From Brachycybe producta (Eukaryota; Arthropoda; Diplopoda; Playtdesmida; Andrognathidae): 64,000 nucleotides of DNA. The notes beneath the pieces were generated by a model. The model was not told the origin of the DNA, ran no database searches, and worked only from the letters and a program-made list of their open reading frames with translations. Position numbers and translations under genes: made by a program. Below are positions 41,201-42,078 of this stretch, one piece after another; the stretch's first letter is position 1, and each line of letters begins with the position of its first letter. The stretch covers positions 487,001 through 551,000 of the forward strand of contig JAUPFP010000089.1 of NCBI GenBank assembly GCA_036925085.1, written 5' to 3'.

Positions 41201-41850
41201 GTCATCACCTCTAGCTCTCGGCTTGTCGCTGTCATCACCTCTAGCTCTCGGCTTGTCGCTGTCATCACCTCTAGCTCTCGGCTTGTCGCTGTCATCACCT
41301 CTAGCTCTCGGCTTGTCGCTGTCATCACCTCTAACTCTCGGCTTGTCGCTGTCATCACCTCTAACTCTCGGCTTGTCGCTGTCATCACCTCTAACTCTCG
41401 GTTTGTCGCTTTCATCACCTCTAACTCTCGGCTTGTCGCTGTCATCACCTCTAACTCTCGGCTTGTCGCTGTCATCACCTCTAACTCTCTGCTTGTCGCT
41501 GTCATCACCTCTATCTCTCTGATTGTCGCTGTCATCACCTCTATCTCTCTGCTTGTGGCTGTCATCACCCCTTACTCTCGACTTGTCGCTGTCATCCCTT
41601 CTAATTTCCGGCTTGTCTCTGTCATCACCTATAACTTTCGGCTTGTCGCTGTCATCACCTCTGACTCTCGATTTATCTCCGTCATCAGTCATAACTCCCG
41701 GTGTGTCGCTGTCATCCCCTCTAACTCTCGGCTTGTCGCTGTCTTTTTTTATTTCACTAGGTTTATCGTTTACTTCGTTGCTTGGCTTGTTTTGATCATC
41801 GAGTCTGCTTCTCTGCCGACTTAACTGGCGTGACAACTTCTCTTCGTAAT
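478..41850 (-). CDS. unc-89: UNC-89/obscurin/SPEG-family giant muscle protein kinase, 3' 25 exons (5' end not in view)
   Basis: Twenty-five minus-strand exons can be joined through GT/AG sites with matching phase: 41850-40546, 38056-37709, 37639-37562, 34125-33930, 33177-33089, 33011-32863, 32795-32663, 32577-32472, 31377-31177, 31087-30949, 19234-19062, 18959-18933, 18855-18703, 18618-18573, 12097-11362, 10109-9995, 9931-9762, 9686-9555, 6170-6006, 5943-5763, 5690-5402, 2065-1882, 1807-1732, 1654-1505, 715-478. The product (about 1,860 codons here) reads repeat region, FN3, Ig, Ig, kinase 1, linker, Ig, FN3, kinase 2, tail. Two kinases separated by linker-Ig-FN3 at the C terminus is the signature of UNC-89/obscurin; SPEG has a similar layout, so the orthologue name is inference. 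Family members are sarcomeric (M-line) scaffolds. The first exon seen begins mid-codon, so more exons lie upstream. Confidence 0.85.
790..1440. mobile_element. TTAA foldback MITE, copy 1 (ends degraded)
   Basis: Left arm begins with the family motif AAAGAGCGCTAGCATCG and the right arm mirrors it (GGTCTATGG near 1437), with a central stretch around CACGTG. It lies in the intron between exons 24 and 25. Both termini are eroded, so no flanking TTAA is seen. Confidence 0.75.
1505..1654 (-). CDS. unc-89: Exon 24: kinase 2 C-lobe
   Basis: 150 bp, acceptor acgtttag, donor CCACA|gtaaga, phase 2 to 2. It encodes LLSGVSPFRGESQQETTENI, then FEHLYKEVTPEATRFLMLIF and KRTP. This is the G/H-helix region of a titin-like kinase. 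Confidence 0.85.
1732..1807 (-). CDS. unc-89: Exon 23: kinase 2 APE to F-helix
   Basis: 76 bp, acceptor tttgcag, donor TTCT|gtacgt, phase 1 to 2. It encodes APEILNQEDLSVQADVWGVG then VLTYI. It rebuilds EYMAPEIL with exon 22; the APE motif and F-helix Asp are intact. Confidence 0.8.
1882..2065 (-). CDS. unc-89: Exon 22: kinase 2 catalytic loop and activation segment
   Basis: 184 bp, acceptor taacgcag, donor ATGG|gtgggt, phase 0 to 1. It encodes VLDALEYLHFRGIA, then YLDIQPDNVV in place of HRDLKPENLL. Asp and Asn are kept, His is Tyr and the catalytic-loop Lys is Gln. The metal-binding DFG is intact (VKLVDFGNARHV). Confidence 0.85.
2345..3078. mobile_element. TTAA foldback MITE, copy 2
   Basis: Inverted arms run from ACATCACAAAATTAC (2347) to GTAATTTTGTGATGTAGCC (3077). 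The centre carries the shared ATTTTAATGGATG and CATTAAAAT-like motifs. It is immediately followed by the RTE-like fragment at 3197. Confidence 0.8.
3197..4328 (-). mobile_element. RTE-like LINE fragment (5'-truncated), RT domain
   Basis: An uninterrupted 371-codon frame (4324-3209) reads as a reverse transcriptase: FIDLEKAYDRVPR (domain 2), GVHQGSALSPYLF (domain 4), then MLFADGIVL where the catalytic box should be FADD, and a C-terminal RRGRPKQTW-type motif. The 3' end runs into a CAT/ATG trinucleotide tail at 3197-3215, typical of RTE-clade elements. The 5' end stops abruptly at about 4328. A near-identical copy lies at 57978. The Asp to Gly change in the active site makes this copy dead. 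Confidence 0.85.
4434..5320. mobile_element. hAT-like MITE with 8-bp target-site duplication
   Basis: Terminal inverted repeats CAGTGCATTGGA (left) and its complement TCCAATGCACTG (right), flanked by the direct repeat CTTATGGG at 4426-4433 and 5321-5328. Both ends are built of GGATTTG-like tandem motifs. It carries a nested block of the TTTGCCCTAAA family (4767-4950). The 8-bp TSD and CAG start are typical of hAT elements. Confidence 0.85.
4767..4950. repeat. TTTGCCCTAAA-type tandem repeat block (one arm)
   Basis: About nine units of the form (A)GGACATTTGCCCTAAAACC follow the shared terminus GGGATATAGAC. No inverted half is present here. It is nested within the hAT-like MITE. Confidence 0.7.
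5402..5690 (-). CDS. unc-89: Exon 21: kinase 2 N-lobe
   Basis: 289 bp, acceptor gagaacag, donor TCAG|gtaaat, phase 2 to 0. It encodes RGRYSVVVKCCQKEEDNRVF, the ATP Lys in FAAKLL, the C-helix Glu in VQNEYDIFKTL, and the hinge region FVLIQEKLQGCDVLTYL. It ends in the E-helix (AVARSMSQ). The following intron carries a hAT-like MITE and an RTE fragment. Confidence 0.85.
5763..5943 (-). CDS. unc-89: Exon 20: linker and first strand of kinase 2
   Basis: 181 bp, acceptor cttgaag, donor CCAG|gtgaaa, phase 1 to 2. A linker with GAPKVTISQAQKYQQEITEG and basic RRRVSLDYTI leads to EKYNFMSEISR, the entry of kinase 2. The glycine loop reads EISRGRYSVV with exon 21, so the first of the three glycines is Ser. 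Confidence 0.8.
6006..6170 (-). CDS. unc-89: Exon 19: second half of second FN3 domain
   Basis: 165 bp, acceptor attaacag, donor GCGG|gtaaaa, phase 1 to 1. It encodes EESDWHEVANNVVHLFMVVR, then TKYQFRVRALNGFGWGEWSG, a canonical FN3 end with YxFRVRAxNxxGxGxxS. Confidence 0.85.
6297..7691. mobile_element. TTAA foldback MITE, copy 3, split by a solo LTR
   Basis: Left arm and centre at 6297-6825, and the rest of the right arm at 7524-7691 ending GCGATGTAGCCTC before TTAA. The interruption is exactly the 698-bp solo LTR 6826-7523. Confidence 0.8.
6826..7523 (+). mobile_element. Solo LTR, family A (copy 1)
   Basis: Starts TGTAACACGCAGTAACTCC and ends AAAAGCTCACA, with 4-bp direct repeats AAAC at 6822-6825 and 7524-7527. 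It contains a TATA-like GGTATAAAAGGACC and a polyadenylation-like GAATAAAAG. Length (698 bp), TG...CA ends and TSD identify a solo LTR. Confidence 0.85.
7997..8770 (-). mobile_element. Helitron-like non-autonomous element (3' end at 7997)
   Basis: Read on the minus strand, the end is a hairpin (CCCGTCATTTATGACAGG) followed by TTACCCCACTAG and then T, the Helitron CTRR|T pattern. Inside are the TGACGTC/AAGGGCGGAG palindromic module, a CT microsatellite (8407-8427) and a CA/TA microsatellite (8679-8768). The 5' TC terminus was not found in this copy. Confidence 0.7.
8880..9350. repeat. Cluster of ACTTGT/ACAAGT motifs
   Basis: Well over a dozen ACAAGT or ACTTGT words in both orientations within about 460 bp, many as ACAAGTG/CACTTGT. 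There is no ORF or known element. It lies in the intron between exons 18 and 19. It may be a degenerate MITE, but no terminal repeats were established. Confidence 0.5.
9555..9686 (-). CDS. unc-89: Exon 18: first half of second FN3 domain
   Basis: 132 bp, acceptor ttttgcag, donor TTG|gtgggt, phase 1 to 1. It encodes VTPGRPDAPEISQVSDTEVL, the VNWHPP core Trp, and CYSLEYKEIG. This is a standard FN3 N-terminal half, immediately after the Ig domain. Confidence 0.85.
9762..9931 (-). CDS. unc-89: Exon 17: second half of third Ig domain
   Basis: 170 bp, acceptor ttttttag, donor GGAG|gttagg, phase 2 to 1. It encodes NDVLMSESHRVKVEHDSHGR, then LPAKNFDAGVYKAVARNTAG and the closing RARLKLG strand. The usual second Cys (YxC) is Lys here (VYKAV), so the domain cannot form the classical disulfide. 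Confidence 0.85.
9995..10109 (-). CDS. unc-89: Exon 16: first half of third Ig domain
   Basis: 115 bp, acceptor ctctatag, donor ACAG|gtaaat, phase 1 to 2. It encodes IGPYFREKLLDTALVDEQPV, then ELSCLAIGEPKPVITWYR, with the I-set Cys, the GxPxPxIxWY turn and core Trp. It is the Ig domain of the Ig-FN3 pair preceding kinase 2. Confidence 0.85.
10418..11212. mobile_element. TTAA foldback MITE, copy 4 (near full length)
   Basis: Starts GAGGCTACATCACAAAATTA right after TTAA (10414-10417) and ends TAATTTTATGATGCAGCCTC before a mutated TTTA. The arms are inverted copies over most of the length, with CACGTG-like words lost from the centre. It is the clearest uninterrupted copy with both arms, in the intron between exons 15 and 16. 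Confidence 0.85.
11362..12097 (-). CDS. unc-89: Exon 15: inter-kinase linker
   Basis: 736 bp, acceptor tttctag, donor CTAG|gtgacc, phase 0 to 1; about 245 residues. It starts FADRLGVGDPLPTDRLRNYY and is rich in Arg, Tyr, Asp and Ser. It has a Pro-rich stretch (VYPPGDKYTPPDSPATTHS), then a more ordered basic/acidic part with VRERRRFTDVMDEEIDDEKK. There is no recognised domain. Inter-kinase linkers of UNC-89 and obscurin are binding regions, but no partner can be inferred here. The donor was chosen because it gives the phase needed by exon 16. Confidence 0.8.
12349..12562. mobile_element. TTTGCCCTAAA-family element, deleted copy with 7-bp flanks
   Basis: A block of GGGACATTTGCCCTAAAACC units without the inverted half, flanked by direct repeats GGTTATA at 12342-12348 and 12563-12569. 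The flanking repeat suggests a genuine insertion of a shortened form. Confidence 0.65.
12722..13196 (+). mobile_element. Helitron-like non-autonomous element, complete copy
   Basis: Inserted between A (12721) and T (13197). 5' end TCCCAGGTCTGTGTGTG, then a GT microsatellite, long GA-rich tracts (GAGAGAGAAAAGTGGGAGG units, several tandem copies), hairpin CCCGTCATTTATGACGGG at 13168-13185 and 3' end TTACCCCACTAG. A/T target, TC start, terminal hairpin and CTAG end are all Helitron-type features. Confidence 0.8.
13304..13740 (-). mobile_element. Helitron-like element, partial
   Basis: Minus-strand CTAG end at 13304-13307 but without the hairpin (a deletion joins GGGGTAAG to AATTTC). It contains the GGGCGGAG palindromic module and CT-rich tract, and ends near the GTTACTCACATGAAAAGG segment that also forms the inverted repeat at 14131. 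Confidence 0.6.
13765..14093 (+). mobile_element. Helitron-like non-autonomous element, short complete copy
   Basis: A|TCCCAGATCTATG start (13765), GT-type microsatellite, GA-rich tract, hairpin CCCGTCATTTATGACGGG (14064-14081), TTACCGCACTAG|T end at 14093. At 329 bp it is the shortest copy with both ends. It is followed by an (AT)n run to 14130. Confidence 0.8.
14131..14236. repeat. Perfect 48-bp inverted repeat with 10-bp loop
   Basis: Arms 14131-14178 and 14189-14236 are exact reverse complements (starting TCAAGGGTTAAAACGTTACT). They are separated by TAATCATATT and preceded by an (AT)18-like run. The arm sequence also occurs once at 13700-13755, so this is probably a head-to-head duplication of Helitron-like flanks. 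Confidence 0.9.
14237..14690 (+). mobile_element. Helitron-like element, partial (mutated CTAG end)
   Basis: GA-rich tract, TGACGGCAT/GGGCGGAG palindromic module, hairpin CCCGTCATTTATGACGGA, then TTACTCCACAAG instead of CTAG. The left part is joined to the inverted repeat at 14131. Confidence 0.65.
14740..15325. mobile_element. MITE cluster with GTACACACATGAGTTAAATG termini
   Basis: Near 14745-14850 two termini meet as a long palindrome around AAGGTATAATACC. A third copy of the terminus is at 15030. The other end is TTTAAATTATCAGGTGTGTACTAGGTATTA at about 15325. Related copies occur at 50505-50830 and 51870-52045. Confidence 0.6.
15330..15830. repeat. Dispersed repeat with GGTGGCGCATCTAT motif
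   Basis: Contains two inverted GACTTTTCATGAGTCACCAAACG / GTTTGGTGGCGCATC modules. The same sequence recurs inverted at 34960-35385 and 36133-36300. It has no coding potential I can support. Confidence 0.5.
15970..16065 (-). repeat. tRNA-derived SINE-like fragment
   Basis: On the minus strand, TAGTCCATGTGG (16047-16036) resembles an RNA polymerase III A box, and AGTTCAAATCC (16003-15993) a B box (consensus GGTTCGANTCC). They are 33 bp apart, as in tRNA genes and tRNA-derived SINEs. No intact cloverleaf acceptor stem was found, so a functional tRNA is unlikely. Confidence 0.55.
16366..17551. mobile_element. TTAA foldback MITE, copy 5, split by a Helitron-like element
   Basis: Flanked by TTAA at 16362-16365 and 17552-17555. 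Starts GAGGCAAAATTACTTC and ends GTGATGTAGCCTC. The right-hand part resumes after 17217. Confidence 0.8.
16805..17217 (-). mobile_element. Helitron-like non-autonomous element, complete copy nested in a foldback MITE
   Basis: On the minus strand: TCCCAGGTCTGTGTATG start at 17217, CA/GT microsatellite (17172-17203), GA-rich tract with three AAAGTGGGAGG units, hairpin CCCGTCATTTATGACGGG and CTAG end at 16805. Flanked by T (17218) and A (16804) on the plus strand, i.e. inserted between A and T. Confidence 0.8.
17910..18437. mobile_element. TTTGCCCTAAA foldback element, full two-arm copy
   Basis: Left arm: about six units of AAAACCATTTGCCCTAAAGGGACATTTG. Centre: GTTCTCTCTTTTCATACGG... to TTTACACTACTGATTC. 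Right arm: the inverted units (TTTAGGGCAAATGGTTTT) ending AAATGTCCCACACCCC. It lies in the intron between exons 14 and 15. Confidence 0.75.
18573..18618 (-). CDS. unc-89: Exon 14: end of kinase 1
   Basis: 46 bp, acceptor atcgtag, donor AAG|gtaagc, phase 2 to 0. It encodes NGRIDVKSALKHPWLK, the family-typical R(x)...AL.HPWL end of the kinase domain. The Arg of subdomain XI is present. Confidence 0.8.
18703..18855 (-). CDS. unc-89: Exon 13: kinase 1 C-lobe
   Basis: 153 bp, acceptor tgtaaag, donor CAAA|gtttgt, phase 2 to 2. It encodes LSGISPFLGDNDRETLRRIQ through TFDSDIFKTISDEGKDFISK to LLVFDAK. These are the G/H-helix motifs typical of titin-like and DAPK/CaMK-group kinases. Confidence 0.85.
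18933..18959 (-). CDS. unc-89: Exon 12: 27-bp micro-exon of kinase 1
   Basis: A 27-bp exon (acceptor attttcag, donor GTT|gtaagt), phase 2 to 2, encoding the F-helix residues SVGVITYLL. It is needed to rebuild the invariant DIWSVGVITYLLLSGISPF core between exons 11 and 13. Sequence match to the kinase family and phase both support it despite its size. Confidence 0.8.
19062..19234 (-). CDS. unc-89: Exon 11: kinase 1 metal-binding loop and activation segment
   Basis: 173 bp, acceptor cttatag, donor TTG|gtacgt, phase 0 to 2. It encodes PGDLLIARPGGDDIKICDFG, where DFG is intact and Asp replaces the usual catalytic-loop Asn. The activation segment follows with EFVAPEIANHKP (APE intact) and GTDIW. 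The join to exon 10 gives HLGLSPGDLL. Confidence 0.85.
19401..19475 (-). mobile_element. Helitron-like 3' end fragment
   Basis: CTAGTGGGGTAACCAGTCAG followed by AAATAACGGGAGC, a mutated terminal hairpin, then an abrupt change before the next copy at 19474. Confidence 0.5.
19474..20059 (-). mobile_element. Helitron-like non-autonomous element
   Basis: Minus-strand 3' end CCCGTCATTTATGACGGG-TTACCCCACTAA (CTAG mutated), palindromic GGGCGGAG/TGACGTC module, CT tract, CA microsatellite and a mutated 5' end (CCTGCGA for CCTGGGA) at 20059. The Ty3 element is inserted just outside it. Confidence 0.65.
20068..20997 (+). repeat. 5' LTR of the Ty3/gypsy element
   Basis: Begins TGAGACGTTTTGGGGCCGCC and ends GGTCCGTCACA. 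It holds a TATA box (TATAAAAG, 20442-20449) and a polyadenylation signal AATAAA (20598-20603) about 150 bp downstream, so U3-R-U5 can be placed. No difference from the 3' LTR was noticed on reading. Confidence 0.95.
21003..21018 (+). promoter_or_regulatory. Candidate primer-binding site
   Basis: TGGTGGAGGAGCTGGG starts 5 bp after the LTR end. It resembles the complement of a tRNA-Ala 3' end (TGGTGGAGATGCCGGG), matching the first eight bases and about 13 of 16 overall. The TGG start fits the tRNA CCA end; the tRNA identity is inference. Confidence 0.5.
21172..22641 (+). CDS. gag: Gag polyprotein of the Ty3/gypsy element
   Basis: A 489-residue ORF from ATG 21172. The N terminus is a strongly charged Arg/Glu/Lys coiled-coil-like stretch (residues about 15-90), then a capsid-like region (about 170-340) and a Gln-rich segment (about 345-370). 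A single CCHC zinc knuckle, CYQCQEPGHRAFQC, is at residues about 405-418. It would package the element RNA. It ends in TAG at 22639-22641, just after a slippery heptamer, so pol is reached by frameshifting. Confidence 0.9.
   Translation: MMNTNGITARFSQQLQYRRRRDQLVKERAKAREARRVARETRKQEKEDKLRSLAEEKRLQEEEKRAEEEERKADARLKIEAASSEASQRSNELKMVDRFAELMKDATPESREELVRRLCGESTPHRLEHTHERNLRQRSKSPTESGRKLRAEAPEWTPNLGPTSYSEKNSLHPLQGFPKYDGSENILLYVEEFEDIAIAHQWNSLQRCSHFTGLLRKRAIKWLARFRLEYGEINWPMMRNGIINEFLLPDQKVRMKNELSARTQKDNETFKVYAEEYAEMYRRIHPNDDDSLLISSLRKSLLPSLKLHLFGAPKDNLYDFVKFAAQTEGELIEENMLTYKTTTGNQPAQQQKPQQPKQQQQQQKKQQTWTNRNTATSEKTQDTKTNQDGGQKFQQRKRSTGPLICYQCQEPGHRAFQCTNEPKPRKEENKTTPPTPVNRVDEPSETTAPKIFCADEIHVLPNGMKMVPVLINNQTHYFHFENHQKALNY
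22629..22673 (+). promoter_or_regulatory. -1 programmed ribosomal frameshift signal between gag and pol
   Basis: Slippery heptamer T TTA AAC (22629-22635), in the correct phase of gag, two codons before its stop. A 6-nt spacer follows, then a stem pairing 22642-22651 (GGGCGCCACT) with 22664-22673 (AGTGACGCCC), nine of ten base pairs, loop 12 nt. Shifting by -1 continues directly into the pol frame, which is open upstream of the first possible start. Confidence 0.85.
22636..27683 (+). CDS. pol: Pol polyprotein of the Ty3/gypsy element (protease, RT, RNase H, integrase)
   Basis: Open in the -1 frame from the gag overlap to TAG at 27681; no ATG is needed (numbering here starts at 22665). A linker of about 290 residues with imperfect repeats precedes retropepsin (DSGA at about 303). 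RT: CVDYRKLN, FATLDLISGYWQ and YLDD at 755-758. RNase H: first Asp at about 904 (HTDACDYQ) and TEKECLAIVYGI. Integrase: H1117, H1124, C1154, C1157 and catalytic D1186, D1246, E1282 (35-residue spacing), then a WPYKEPCIV module. The C-terminal tail is acidic, then basic with a KRKRGRPKK AT-hook-like motif. No stops or missing catalytic residues. Confidence 0.93.
23030..23390 (+). repeat. Imperfect tandem repeats in the pol N-terminal linker
   Basis: Five to six copies of a roughly 20-codon unit (type TPVKTKAEQVVVSKGATLVK) lie between the frameshift site and protease. They alternate VTTPVKT and SKGATLVK forms. Units differ in sequence and length. Confidence 0.75.
27905..27912 (+). promoter_or_regulatory. 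Polypurine tract of the Ty3/gypsy element
   Basis: GGGGGGAG immediately precedes the 3' LTR TGAGACG, the expected site for plus-strand priming. A second purine run (GGGGGGGAGGAGG, about 27847) lies 60 bp upstream and could be a central or decoy tract. Confidence 0.8.
27913..28842 (+). repeat. 3' LTR of the Ty3/gypsy element
   Basis: 930 bp, same ends, TATA box and AATAAA positions as the 5' LTR. The following ATAT (28843-28846) matches the 4 bp before the 5' LTR. Confidence 0.95.
28853..29075 (-). mobile_element. Helitron-like element, truncated
   Basis: Minus-strand CTAG end and CCCGTCATTTATGACGGG hairpin at 28853-28885, GGGCGGAG-like module, and a CT microsatellite at 29050-29072, after which similarity stops. 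Confidence 0.65.
29431..30123 (+). mobile_element. Solo LTR, family A (copy 2)
   Basis: TGTAACACCCAGTAACTCC...AAAAGCTCACA with AATG on both sides (29427-29430, 30124-30127). 693 bp, clearly homologous to 6826-7523 along its whole length. The TATA-like box is altered (GGTATAAACGG). Confidence 0.85.
30278..30700. mobile_element. hAT-like MITE with 8-bp TSD
   Basis: TIRs TAGAGGTGGGACGAATCC / GGATTCGAATGTCCCATCTCTG, flanked by GTTTATAA at 30270-30277 and 30701-30708. The interior is AT-rich with GAATCC/TCGAATC motifs. A relative lies at 39993. Confidence 0.85.
30949..31087 (-). CDS. unc-89: Exon 10: kinase 1 hinge to catalytic loop (degenerate)
   Basis: 139 bp, acceptor atgttcag, donor AGT|gtaaga, phase 2 to 0. 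It encodes ASGGELFDTICKQ, the E-helix (AHYIRQILWGLDHMHNKGIA) and HLGLS, where active kinases have HRDLK. The catalytic Asp is Gly and the catalytic-loop Lys is Ser. The next exon lies 11.7 kb away across a Ty3 insertion. Confidence 0.85.
31177..31377 (-). CDS. unc-89: Exon 9: kinase 1 N-lobe
   Basis: 201 bp, acceptor tcgtgcag, donor ACT|gtatcc, phase 2 to 2. It encodes the rest of the glycine loop, the ATP-anchoring Lys in SYAAKTM, and the C-helix Glu in YHELDIMNQL. It continues to the hinge-proximal LSIITEL strand. The N-lobe therefore looks competent to bind nucleotide. Confidence 0.85.
31600..32130 (-). mobile_element. CR1/Jockey-like LINE 3' fragment
   Basis: The minus strand encodes remnants of the C-terminal RT region (a CSPIWNP-like motif, then an RAARF-like segment). 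It is clearly the same family as 59150-60612: the ACCAAAAATATGCATCAGTTC stretch is shared. Frameshifted and truncated. Confidence 0.65.
32472..32577 (-). CDS. unc-89: Exon 8: Ig-kinase linker and start of kinase 1
   Basis: 106 bp, acceptor cttaag, donor ACG|gtaagt, phase 1 to 2. The acidic linker EDENDYGFIKYDHS leads into YDIGDELGR, the first strand of the kinase. Together with exon 9 it gives the glycine loop ELGRGTQGIVY, which keeps all three glycines. Confidence 0.8.
32663..32795 (-). CDS. unc-89: Exon 7: second half of second Ig domain
   Basis: 133 bp, acceptor aattag, donor AAG|gtttga, phase 0 to 1. It encodes IEWKEPDLCTLTINGV, then the KDGGLYSCAARNIAG motif and a closing SAMLYVE strand. 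This completes the Ig domain immediately N-terminal to kinase 1, as in UNC-89 and obscurin. Confidence 0.85.
32863..33011 (-). CDS. unc-89: Exon 6: first half of second Ig domain
   Basis: 149 bp, acceptor gtctcag, donor AAG|gtattt, phase 1 to 0. It encodes EHPVFIMPLEEETLMNRRSG followed by SLQCRVVGVPYPDIKWYKD, a typical I-set start with core Cys, the GxPxPxIxW turn and WYKD. It is separated from exon 7 by a small intron. Confidence 0.85.
33089..33177 (-). CDS. unc-89: Exon 5: second half of the Ig domain
   Basis: An 89-bp exon with acceptor gttttag and donor CCG|gtattt, phase 2 to 1. It encodes MLDRDVGVYECVAVNEHGEA plus the closing strand QRVRLEIA. The DxGxYxCxAxNxxG motif is the hallmark of I-set Ig domains in titin-like proteins. 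It joins exon 4 in frame (LN-R-MLDRD). Confidence 0.8.
33284..33668. mobile_element. TTTGCCCTAAA foldback element with 7-bp flanking repeat
   Basis: Left arm from GGATATAGACATTTGCCC. Centre includes GTTCTCTCTTTTCATACGG and AATAGGTTCTGC. The inverted right arm ends GTCCCGCACCCATC. Direct repeats CGGACCA at 33277-33283 and 33669-33675. Confidence 0.8.
33930..34125 (-). CDS. unc-89: Exon 4: first half of an Ig domain
   Basis: Acceptor ttatag, donor AG|gttgat; 196 bp, phase 1 to 2. The peptide runs from AHEPRFLRHQDVQYGVKGQ through VEWWVYGYPTPDASF to GQCKLYLNR. The second Trp of VEWWV lies where the intracellular I-set core Trp is expected, and GYPTPD is the usual turn after strand C. The first disulfide-position Cys is not seen (GQSTSVEW), which is tolerated in muscle Ig domains. 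Confidence 0.75.
34310..34864 (+). mobile_element. LTR-like sequence, family B (partial)
   Basis: Ends GTCGGGTCATTACA like the element at 35389-36132. It shares a GGAGGCCAGCTGGCCTCC palindrome (34456-34473) and a CCGCGGGGAG segment with it. The 5' boundary is not defined. Confidence 0.45.
35389..36132 (+). mobile_element. LTR-like sequence, family B (TG...CA, 744 bp)
   Basis: Starts TGTGGCAACCTGGTC, ends CGGGTTGTTACA. It holds a GGAGGCCAAGAAGGCCTCC hairpin, a TATA-like TATGTATATAATC and ATTAAAT-type signals. It splits the dispersed repeat that continues at 36133. No exact TSD was found, so solo-LTR status is tentative. Confidence 0.5.
36710..37387 (+). mobile_element. Solo LTR, family A (divergent copy 3)
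   Basis: TGTAACACTC... to ...AATTCTCACA (678 bp) with ATTC direct repeats at 36706-36709 and 37388-37391. TATA-like CCTATAAAAGGACTG, and a CATTGGGCCCATGGACA region matching the other copies. The ends and TSD size agree with family A although the interior is diverged. Confidence 0.8.
37562..37639 (-). CDS. unc-89: Exon 3: short acidic/tyrosine linker
   Basis: A 78-bp exon (acceptor tttttttag, donor G|gtaggt), phase 1 to 1. It encodes about 26 residues including DFRQESSPYFPKDYD and DRPLHDEY, and has no recognisable domain. Phase fits both neighbours exactly, which is the main support for such a small exon. Confidence 0.65.
37709..38056 (-). CDS. unc-89: Exon 2: fibronectin type III domain
   Basis: Acceptor ttttcag, donor C|gtatat; 348 bp, phase 1 to 1. 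It encodes one complete FN3 domain: the PDKPIISKM A-strand, the LTLSWKP tryptophan and the terminal YKFRVRVENKYGISDPS motif are all present. A proline/serine-rich tail leads to the next exon. FN3 domains in this family are structural or protein-binding modules. Confidence 0.8.
38168..39615. mobile_element. TTAA foldback MITE, copy 6, split by a diverged LTR
   Basis: TTAA at 38164-38167 and 39616-39619. The right arm is interrupted at AAATAAACATAT (38811) and resumes at GTCTATTTTAAAAATTAAC (about 39500). Confidence 0.75.
38812..39500 (+). mobile_element. Diverged solo LTR related to the 20068 Ty3 element (3'-truncated)
   Basis: Starts TGAGACGTTTGGGCCCGCCG and follows the 930-bp LTR with many substitutions and indels. 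It keeps TATATAAAG and GAAATAAAC signals. It stops after CTTAGGGCAGATT, so the last roughly 230 bp are missing. Confidence 0.8.
39993..40391. mobile_element. hAT-like MITE with 8-bp TSD, copy 2
   Basis: TAGAGGTTCAAATCC...GGATTCGAATGTCCCATCTCTA, flanked by GTTAAAAC at 39985-39992 and 40392-40399. Same family as 30278-30700 (shared interior GGTTCT...CTCGAATCTC). Confidence 0.85.
40546..41850 (-). CDS. unc-89: Exon 1 of those visible: charged tandem-repeat exon of the UNC-89-like gene
   Basis: Acceptor ctcgtctag before 41850 and donor gtaaga after 40546 bound a 1305-bp exon, phase 1 at both ends. After a short lead (YEEKLSRQLSRQRSRL) come about 22 copies of a 10-residue unit (consensus DDSDKPRVRG, 30 bp). 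The five adjacent DDSDKPRARG copies are nearly identical at DNA level, and the outer copies are more degenerate. About eight longer units of roughly 23 residues follow (type DNDYxRPKDRYGG...PRPGL). It is strongly hydrophilic and probably disordered. UNC-89 relatives carry other low-complexity spacers (e.g. KSP repeats), so the position is plausible, but the repeat itself is not one I recognise. Confidence 0.7.
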
Positions 41851-42078
41851 CTAGACGAGTGACAAAAAAATACAAGTTTTAGATGTAGAAAAATCACGCT
41901 CATTTTTTGTTTTTGGTTTATGAAAACCATACAAAGGGTCTGGAAAAAACACAAGGTGCATACAAATCAAAACAACACACAGCACTTGAGAAAATCAAAC
42001 AATTTATCTCAGGAGGAAGATTTTTGTCAGTTTCTAAGGTAATCTAAATAGGCTATCCATTACTATTTGTAGTATTAA

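Noticed and set aside
40937..41824. Long plus-strand ORFs (295 and 129 codons) over the repeat exon
   Set aside because: They are antisense shadows of a 30-bp repeat lacking stops in several frames. Only the minus frame has matching splice sites and phases with the gene.
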